64,000 nucleotides of DNA from Branchiostoma floridae (taxonomy: Eukaryota > Chordata > Leptocardii > Amphioxiformes > Branchiostomatidae), in the NCBI RefSeq assembly GCF_000003815.2, contig NC_049991.1:13885612-13949611 (forward strand), given 5' to 3'. Each line of letters starts with the position of its first letter. The first letter of the stretch is position 1. A model generated the notes under the pieces. The model made no database searches and was not told the DNA's origin. It saw nothing but the letters and a program-made list of their open reading frames with translations. The position numbers were made by a program, and so were the translations under genes. Of this stretch, positions 44,070 to 53,800 are shown in pieces.

Positions 44070-45045
44070 CTTACTTACTTACTCCGGCGAGCTCGCTCGG
44101 AGTCTCCACATAACCAGTTTCCTCCACCCCTCTTTGTCATCCATCGCTGCGGGAAGTTGTTGCAGGTCCAGACCGGTGTCTTCAGCAAGCTGCTTAGTGT
44201 ATGACTTACGCGGTCTTCCCCTGCCCCTGTTTCCGTGGTTCGGATTCCACAGTAACAGTTTGTGCACTACTTCATCCTTTTTCCTCCAGCAGTGGCCTGC
44301 AAAACGCAGTCTCCTTTGCCGAATAGTTTCGGCTATCGGCGGTATATCCTTGTAAAGGACTTTGTTTTTAATTTTTTTTCTCCATGAGATCTTTAGGACA
44401 GATCTCAGCATTCTCGTATATGTGCCGTTGAGTCTTCTCTCTAGGGCTTTTGTCAGAGTCCAACATTCTGACCCATAGAGGAGAATTGACTCTACTGCTG
44501 CTCTAAAGAAAATGATTTTAGTTGTTGGACTTAAATCGGTTTTCCATATAACTGACATTTTACTCATGGCTCCCCAAGCTAGAGCAATTCTGACATCCAC
44601 ATCTTTACTAGAGTTTCTTATCCATGAACCCAAGTACTTGAAGTCTTTCACACAGGCAAGTGCCTGACCTTTTGTTGAGATCAGGGTTCCTTCAGGTTGA
44701 TTGAACACCATATACTCAGTTTTTGTATCGTTGGCATGTAGGCCAACAATTTTGGAGGCATTTTCAACCTTGTGCAACAATGACTGTGCTTCTAGTACTA
44801 TGTTCGAAGTAAGGGCTATATCATCTGCAAAGTCTATGTCAGTTAGTAACTCAGCTGGGTGTCTACTGCTCTTTCTTGGTTTAAGTACAAAACCTGTGAG
44901 CTCAGGTTGCCCTGTGGCCTGTCTCATTGCATAATCCAAAGCCACTATAAAATGGAAGGGAGCTAAGGTATCACCTTGTAGGACACCAGCGGTTATTTGG
45001 AAAAACTCTGTTTCACCGTCTGGTGAGAGCACTTTAGCTTTTGTA
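44070..45045 (-). mobile_element. 5'-truncated non-LTR retrotransposon (RT C-terminal part) with 12-bp target duplication
   Basis: An uninterrupted minus-strand frame at 44079-45032 (317 codons) shows GVLQGDTLAPFHF, DFADDIALTS (a FADD version of the catalytic YADD box), KYLGSWIRN, AVESILLYGSECWTL, IRQRRLRFAGHCWRK and RGRGRPRKSY, the second half of a LINE reverse transcriptase plus its usual tail. The 3' end is a (TAAG)n tract, as in RTE-type elements. TCGTGTAGTGAT flanks it at 44058-44069 and 45046-45057. Copy A (near 5220) and a second local block (near 45590) show the empty site. It is recent, being still open, but lacks its 5' half. Confidence 0.88.
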
Positions 45046-45088
45046 TCGTGTAGTGATAGCGCCCCCTATCGGTATCGAATCCTGTCTT

Positions 45089-45463
45089 TTTTTTATAAAT
45101 CAGTCTTTTTATTGTTTATAACCAACATAAATTTTACAGAAAGAAAATCATGGCAAACATACAGAAAATAAAGGCACATGTGTAACAACAAAACTGAAAC
45201 TAAAATCCAAGGACAAAAGAGTATGCTCATAAAATGCCGTGAGAACCCCTATCATTGTACAGGAAAATAACTGAAATTAACTAGATAAAACAATATGTAG
45301 TTTCCCCCACTTCCCAATGTGTTTCTGAATCTTATTTTTGCGTTGAGCAATAATGAATTCTAATTGTTGAAAATACGAATCAAATGAAATAAAACCAGAT
45401 AAATCAACATGTTTTTTGCGATATCTAAATATATGACATTTACCTAAGAGAATAATAAGATTT
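45089..45463 (-). mobile_element. 3' end of an L1/Tx1-like LINE with poly(A)
   Basis: Read on the minus strand, the last coding stretch gives LNLIILLGKCHIFRYRKKHV and FQQLEFIIAQRKNK, a C-terminal motif I associate with L1/Tx1-group elements, then a CAATAAAAAG signal and a short A-run (TTTTTTTT at 45089 on plus). It sits between two direct copies, about 160 nt each, of the local sequence (43940-44069 plus 45058-45088, and about 45464-45626). Confidence 0.55.
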
Positions 45464-46556
45464 AAGGCACGGTGAACTGACTCATGCCTACCCAAGGGGC
45501 AAATTTCTCAATTCCAACTGTTTAATTACACGTGAATAACGTCAAGTAACTGCTCACGTATTATATAATTTGGAGTCCACTTCGTGTAGTGATAGCGCCC
45601 CCTATCGGTATCGAATCCTGTCTTTGCATGGCTGCATCTAAACAATCTCATGATCAATGAAAAAGACACCCACAGTGTCATATGGGAGTGTCTCCCTATC
45701 CTGATAGAAGATGTGTAGATGGGTTGTAACATTCAGGAACTCATTTCTTGTCTCTTGACTGAAAACAAGTACTATTGCAATTGCTCCATTCCCGTATGCT
45801 AGTTTTGGCAAAGTCTGTCCTAACGTCTATTACTCCTTCAGATGAAACCCCTTCAGAACAAGCGACCTCCTCGTCGTAAAAAAAGAATGGCTTGATCTAA
45901 ACGCTAGCGACGGATGCATAGATTTTACATGCATGTTGTTTTAACCGAGTTGTTGTAGCGTTGTTGTCTGCAGACGTTTTGCGCGTTACCTTTCTACTGT
46001 GGCCGGCAGGAACAAGTGTTTGTGTTTTTTCATAGGTTATCTTTTTGTTTTTGGTTTTATTTTTTGGGGTCTTATTTTGTGCATGTTCTTCCAAGGGCGT
46101 CAAAAAAGGAAAGTGGAATAAAAGAATAAGACAAAAAAATATAACGGGGGCCGTAAGATCTCAAAAACAACAGATAAATCAGAGTTTGACTGTAAAAACC
46201 GATGTTGTAGTCTGACGTGTCTGATTTTCCATTTCAAGTACCTCTATGTGTCCGGTGCACGATAGCAGACACTGGAGGGTCAGAATATGGGGACTCAGAA
46301 TTTTAATCCTTCAATGAAGATCAAAATGCTTTAGTGGTGAAGCTTTTTTTTACGCTACCCATTGTTGTTGTAAACTATTATCGGTACCCAACACTCCAGT
46401 GGTATAAACTAGCAAGCACATTGGCAGGGCGCGTCAATGTCTATATTTACAAAATACTGACTCAGTATTATCTATATTTGGAGCTCTGAAATGTAAAAAG
46501 TGGTAAATTTGGTAATATCTCCACAACTCTTTTCCAGCAGGCGGAAGTCCAGCGGC

Positions 46557-47884
46557 ATGGCGTCCAAGAGCGCCACCCTGCGGTTTCTGCAAACGCTGCT
46601 CCTCATCTTCGTTGTCGTCTCCGCTGTTTCTGCTGAGGTGCCTTTCCATATGCAAGTTGCATGTTCATGTCAGAAGTAGACAAGGTCTCTTTTTTATATA
46701 GCCGCATGTCTGTAAGTGTGTAACTCGACACGGATATATGTAATGAAAAAAAAGACGAAGTCTTCAATAAAGAGACGACTTTATGCCTTTCACAATACTA
46801 CTAATTTCAGTACTTATATGGAGTAGTATCAATTTAAATGGGATAGCGTGGAAGTGCATACACAAGATGCTTAAAACAATACCTTATCATTTTCACAGAC
46901 ACCGGAGGACGGTGCGTTCAATAAGGTCTTGAACGACTTGAAGAATGTGGCACACCGGGTCCTGGAGAACGTCGGCGTGGAGGTAAATTTTGTTTCTTAG
47001 ACCTAGGTACCTTCTACTTCGATTCTATATCCTTAGGATGCTGACTCTTAATGTAGTACCCACACATGTAGCAACTAGAATAGTAAGGAACTTGCCATCA
47101 TTTTCAGTATGCTGAATCATGGAATGCGACCAACTGGTTTTTGATGTTACAGGTTGGAGTCAGTGGGCCGCAGTCTCCTTCCCTCCCTCTCTCTCCCCCA
47201 ATTTCGGCCCCCCCCCCCGCCGGGGGCTCTAATCTCCCCGGCCCCTCTCCTGGCTCTTTTCACTCAATCAATTCCTCTCCTTCTTTCCCCCTTTTTTTTG
47301 CCCCTTTTTTAATACCGGGCTCCCCCCTGTCTGTCTCTCCCTCTCTCTNNNNNNNNNNNNNNNNNNNNNNNNNNNNNNNNNNNNNNNNNNNNNNNNNNNN
47401 NNNNNNNNNNNNNNNNNNNNNNNNNNNNNNNNNNNNNNNNNNNNNNNNNNNNNNNNNNNNNNNNNNNNNNNNNNNNNNNNNNNNNNNNNNNNNNNNNNNN
47501 NNNNNNNNNNNNNNNNNNNNNNNNNNNNNNNNNNNNNNNNNNNNNNNNNNNNNNNNNNNNNNNNNNNNNNNNNNNNNNNNNNNNNNNNNNNNNNNNNNNN
47601 NNNNNNNNNNNNNNNNNNNNNNNNNNNNNNNNNNNNNNNNNNNNNNNNNNNNNNNNNNNNNNNNNNNNNNNNNNNNNNNNNNNNNNNNNNNNNNNNNNNN
47701 NNNNNNNNNNNNNNNNNNNNNNNNNNNCCATTAGACAATTAGGGGAACTACAAAATGAGTTCTGCTTCGCTAGGGTCCCGAAAAGAAGTCCATGGAGGTG
47801 ACCGTGACAAACAACGATACAGACGAGCCAAGCTCCTCCAAAGTACTGTCGCTTCTGGACGCATTGCAGTCCTTTTCAAAGAAG
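46557..47884 (+). CDS. Gene B exons 1-3: signal peptide and N-terminal region (aa 1-92)
   Basis: Exons 46557-46637, 46899-46982 and 47774-47884, same sizes and phases as gene A exons 1-3. The signal peptide core reads LLLIFVVVSAVSA. Changes in exon 3 (KKSMEVTVTNN) are substitutions only. As in gene A, CTCTTTTCCAG just before the start codon could be the acceptor of an untranslated exon. Confidence 0.8.
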
Positions 47885-50800
47885 GTACAAGTATATAGTT
47901 ACATTTTCACAACAGTAGCTTCCTTCCCTCGCTTGATTTTCTGTTATTTGTGTATAGGTTTTCTTTAATTGTAGTCTTAACAAGTTTTGAAAGGAAATGC
48001 TGGACATACAATGTCTATCTACGTCGATGTAGGTTAGACATCCAGGCAAAAGTATACGCCAAAAAGCAGTTACTCAAGCACCTGGATATGATTTTGGAAA
48101 CGGTCAGACGTTTCAGCTAACATCCACTAGTTTTCGTCAGTGACACTAAAGTGATTTTTATATCCTAGCATTGAATTGATATGTAAAAGAGATCTAGTTG
48201 AAGAACAAGGTTATCCTAACTATGAATTAATATGCAAAAAGGGTGGAAGACAAATGTTCAATAGTCCAAAAGCTCATGTAACATATTCACCGTGATGGTA
48301 CAGACTGTTACTAATTGCTATATTCTTGAACTGCTTCCCCGCGCCCTCCACTGGGGCGGCTGTGCTAGGATCTTCGGCCAATTCAATACAATAAATTTTC
48401 ACATATATTGTCTACAGGGTTTTCTCCATGGAGGAGCAGCCGATGGTAGTAGTGGAAGCTGTGCAAGTGGTTACCAGCGGTATGACGGCACCTGCTACAG
48501 GGCGTATGGAGACAGGAAGTCTTATGACGATGCCAAGGCTAAGTGTGCTGCTGATGGTGGCCGCCTGGTGGCGCCAAAAACAGAGAGGCTGGACACCTTC
48601 ATCATGGGCCTGGTACAAGCGAACGGAGGAGGCGACCACTGGATAGGACTGGACGACAGGGCATCGGAAGGCGTGTGGACTTTCAGCGATGGGACACAGA
48701 TGCAGGTGGGTGGGACGGAGCTCTTGAGATATATATGCCATTACCAACTGACAAAATACAGTTAGAAAGCAAAAGCAGCAAAACAAAGGTGACATTTTGA
48801 AGTTGTTGAATTGGTATTTTTCTACCAGAGATGGCAAACAGAGGGAGATGCACAAAAAACGTAAATGATCAATGAACAGGACACAAACCATCAACATCAA
48901 GGATATAAATGATGACGTTTAGTGAGAAAATTAACCATTTATCATTTATCTTTCATCCACTGAAGTGTGGCCCAGTCAAAACATGAAGTCAGAAAGATTC
49001 GCTTGTTCAGATGGCCTTCTCAAGATCTCTCAACAATGTCTCTGAATCACTGCTTGTTACAGAATTGTGACTTCAAGAAATGGGCCCCAGGAGAGCCCAA
49101 CAATGCCGGAGGGCAGGACTGTGTGCAGTACTGGGCGGGAGCAGGCAACCGCTGGGACGACGACACGTGCAGCAGGCAAAAGAAATTCATTTGCCAGATA
49201 GGTAGGTATTCTCACGAACGAACTCACTTAGGCCAACTGCCTAATTAGATGATAGAGTGGTAACGTCACTATAGGTACATTCCACACTGCATACAAAACT
49301 GTATGCTTGATGAGCTAGATACATATAGACTTGATGCTTGTATAGTAGCACGATACGATGCTGCTGGGAAAATTTGGTTTGTCGTTGTATTACTGAGTAT
49401 TTTATATTATCCCCCTCGTGTATGTAGAGTTAAATAGTATCTTGTGGCTCCCTTCTTTATACTTTGACACTGGTAATTACTATGCAGCCGTAGGTTAGCC
49501 TGAATGACAAATAACGAACTACAAAAGAAAGGCTGCGGTGAGAAACGAAGGAACGATTAGATGCGGCCTTGTGGTTCATAAACGAAGCTTAAAGGCTCTT
49601 GTATTCTGCAGGGCCAGGAGACAACACAGGCTGTACCGGGACCAATGGAAACAGCCCTGGCTACATGAGTCTTGGCTGTTGGAAAGACAAGTCAAGCAGA
49701 GCGATCGGGCTACTGGAAGGCAAGGACTCTCGTCTGAACGCCGATTACAAGAGACGTAATAACGCGCTGGGGAAGTGCTACCAAGTGGCTAAAGACCGCG
49801 GCTTCATGGTCTTCGGTGTGCAGAATGGAGGCCAGTGCTTCGGGTCACCCATCGCTGGGGGAACCTACAGGAAGTACGGACCATCGTCGGGCTGTAGAGG
49901 CGGGAAAGGAGGCAGATGGGCGAATGATGTGTACAGGATCACAGGTAGGACCTTCCACGTCCACTGTACCATTGATGGGTGCCACACCGGACATTTAGAA
50001 CAGACTTTGGGAAACAAGACTCTTTTTTTTTTTTTGGTTGTACGAAAGACGTCCCTATGAAGTTCAATGTTCTCGGTTTTACTTTCAGATGCGAACCCGA
50101 AGTATTTCACCCTGGGATGTTGGAAGGACACATCGAGTAGGGCCATTACTATTGTAGAGGGGTCGGATAGCCGCCTGGATGGTCAATACAGCCGTCGACA
50201 AGATGCCATCAACAAATGCTACGAGGTCGCCAAAGCTAAGGGCAATGCCGTGTTCTCCGTTCAGAACGGTGGGCAGTGCGGGACGTCGTCCAACGCACAA
50301 AGTACCTACTACAAGTTTGGGAGATCAACGGCATGCAAGACAGATGGCAAGGGAGGAGGCTGGGCGAACCAAGTCTACCGAATCATAGGTAACCTCTTAT
50401 TCGACATTTCCAATCTGATCTTGGATTTTTGTTTCATAATGTTTTTCCGCATTCAAGAGGTGCAAAAAATGACACGAGCGTAGTAGACTGGTATCATTTA
50501 TCAAGTTGACAACTGCAGTCGTGGTGACCAGGTTTTGTTTCAAAATCAGGTGAAAATTAATATCGATGAGATTGAATATTGAATCAGATGTAATTTTTAC
50601 TTACTGTAGCATTGGCATTTAATACTGTCCCTACCGGCTCTGTTATGCGAGAGTTGCAATGACAATGTTTCCTTTGTGTGAATATTAGAATCTGGTAGCT
50701 TTCATGGATCCAACTGCAAACTCGCGAGTAAGAATATCTGTTTCTTAGAGGCATCACTGTGTATCTGGTGCTCTTTTATGAATGTTTAGTGCAGTTTCAT

Positions 50801-53800
50801 TGGGTCCGTTATCTATTAAACGTCCATCTCTTTGTCACATACCTGGAGGACCACCGATACGACACACTCCTTCATAGACTAATAAATGGTACATTTGCTA
50901 AGGGTTCAGACTTTGGTATGAAAGACATCAGAATTTGTAAAGTAAATCGGGTTCTACGGAATGGAAGCAGGTAAGAGTAGCACTTCGTGTCACTACAAAG
51001 CTGTTATTAGTGCTGTTTAGAATGTCTATAGTTGCTTAAAGGAATGAAGAACAATGTTTGCCAATTATTCTCAAGACCAATCAAAGAGAATAATAGAATA
51101 CTAATACTAATACACTAGTATTACTATACTGCATATCAGAAATGACTTTCAGTTGAGACTAGTTGCTGAAGCTAGGGGCACAACCCACCGTACGTGCAAA
51201 TATGTGCTGTCTACGTGCCAAAACGTGGGCAATCTTTTGGGATCCGTACGTGGTTAGTACCGCCTCCGTACCAACTCGTTGGGAATCCGACGGATTTTGG
51301 AGCACGCAGACACTCCGTAGAACTTTACATGTAGCCAAAAATGTTTTGGTATTACACGTTCAGGAGCAGCCGGATCCGGAGGTACTAGTGGAAGCTGTGC
51401 AAGTGGTTACCAGAGGTATGAAGGCACCTGCTACAGGGCGTATGGAGACAGGAAGTCTTATGACGATGCCAAGGCTAAGTGTGCTGCTGATGGTGGCCGC
51501 CTGGTGGCGCCAAAGACGGAGATGTTGGACACCTTCATCATGGGCCTGGTACAAGCGAACGGAGGTGGCGACCACTGGATAGGATTGGACGACAGGGCAT
51601 CGGAAGGCGTGTGGACATTCAGCGATGGGACACAAATGCAGGTGGGTGGGACGGAGCTCTGTGCATATATATGCCACTACCGGCTGACAAAATACAGTTA
51701 GAAAGCAAAAGCATCAAAACAAAGGTGACATTTTGAAGTTGTTGAATTGGTATTTTTCCACCAGAGATGTCAAACAGACGGAGATGCATCGGAAACGTAA
51801 ATGATCAGTACACAGGAAACAGATTCAGATTCTCAAGATCTCTCAACAATGTCTCTGAATCACTGCTTGTTACAGAATTGTGACTTCAAGAAATGGGCCC
51901 CAGGAGAGCCCAACAATGCCGGCGGGCAGGACTGTGTGCAGTACTGGGCGGGAGCAGGCAACCGCTGGGACGACGACACGTGCAGCAGGCAAAAGAAATT
52001 CATTTGCCAGATAGGTAGGTACCCTCACGAACGAACTCACTTAGGCAAACTGCCTACTACATTAGATGATTGAGTGGTAACGTCACTACAGGTACATGAT
52101 TCCACACTGCATACAAAACTATATGCTATGTGATGAACGAGATAATATAGACTTGATGCTTGTATATAGTAGCACGATACGATACTGCTGGGGACATTTG
52201 GTTTGTCATTGTATTACTGAGTATTTTTTTATTACATTATCCCCCTCGTGTATGTAGAGCTAAATCGTATCTTGTGGCTCCCTTCTTTATACTTTGACAC
52301 TGGTAATTAAAATGCAGCCGTAGGTTAGCCTGAATGACAAGTTAACGACCTACAAAAAGAAAGGCTGCGGTGAGAAACGAAGGAACGATTAGATGCGGCC
52401 TTGTGGTTCATAAACGAAGCTTAAAGGCTCTTGTATTCTGCAGGGCCAGGAGACAACACAGGCTGTACCGGGACTCAAACTGTCACTAAGACTGACACTG
52501 AGGTCATCCAAATTCCTGGTAAGACGATTACATAATGTAACACATCACAGCTTTTTTGTAGGACGTAGACTGTGCAAGATGGACCTCCAGAATGTCTTGA
52601 CTCATAGCGTATGAAGCTTTGGGGTTTGATGATTGTTTCTTAATTGGAACTTTCTTTCGAAAAATTTGAAAGGTTTCAAAGGATTTGAAACTTATCTAGT
52701 ACTGTGGAAGCCGTTTAATTACACACCCCATTTTCCAGCGTATTTCGTGCAATTATCCAGGTGGTGCAAGAGTATGAAGTTATCCAGCTGGTCCGCACCA
52801 GTTTGGGATTTTGGAATTCTGTGCAATTAACAGAAGTTTGCGATAATCCGTTGTGCAATTAACTGGCTTCTACTGGGTTGTTTTTGCTGTTCCAGCACCT
52901 ACATGTTCGGCCAAGGCCAACATCATCTTGATTGTGGACGGGTCCAAGAGCGTCACTCACCTGAACTTCCCTAATGTCCTGAAGTTCGTCCTTAAACTGG
53001 CGGCGGGATTCGAGATAGGTCCGAATGCTGCCAAACTTGGAGTGTACCAATACGGCTCGGACTTGCGCACGGAGCTTCCAATTGGCCAGTACAACACTAG
53101 GGAGGTTGGTAGTTTTCGGACTAAGGCCCCTTTCCACTAGACGGCGATCGCGCTGCGCGCTAAATAGAATATTTGGAAACGTCGTTTTCACACTGGGTAT
53201 ATGATACAAAATGTAAAAGTGTGACTGAGAAGACAACAAAACACACAAATCTTTAAAAGATTCTTTCTTTTCTATACAATTTGTTGGGAGATCTGTCAAA
53301 TCTTAGGTCGCAGAGAGAGTGCGACGAGAGCGCCGTCCTAGTGGAAAGGGGGTATAAGCAACGTCAGAGAATGGCATACACCTGTCCACAGCTAAATTCT
53401 TGAAAGAAAATGCACACGTTAACATATATGGATTGTTACTACATATACTGTTCTACATAGACTCTTCATACAGATTCAGACACAATTTACTCTTTCTGAT
53501 TGTACTTTTTCAAGTTATCTTATTGTGTTTAATGTTCTCATCTCATTGCATTGCATTTCATTTCTAAAGACGAAGAAGATGCTTGTCTACCATTTGTCAA
53601 AGGTGACTGAAAATTTACGATCTATCACAATTTTGTTTGTGTGTACATGTGTGCTTCAGGACGTTCTGAATGCCGTACGCAAGATCCAGTACATGAACCA
53701 GTGGGGTACATTTACGGGGAAGGCCCTTGAAGAGGCATACAAGGAATTTCCGGCTGGCGATGACGCAAAGAAGGTAATTACCAACACCTACCCATATACC

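Larger units (their letters stand above)
40357..46556 (+). repeat. Copy B of the upstream duplicated block
   Basis: Collinear with 1-7918. Shared landmarks include TAACTGACACGAGTC, ATGTACAAGCGTGGAAAC, GAGTTTCCAACTTTTG, the minus-strand SINE head, TCGATGCCCCGTACGGCACA and the 40-nt tandem GAAGGACTTTTCTGTAAGTG. It lacks the foldback element, SINE, LINE 3' end, MITE and the last 0.9 kb before exon 1 of copy A, and gains two LINE fragments of its own. Nothing else in it looks like a gene. Confidence 0.8.

Noticed and set aside
50943-50970. F5/8C remnant as a live exon of gene B
   Set aside because: No acceptor AG precedes it in usable context (the 5' part and acceptor are deleted), and skipping it leaves the phase correct.
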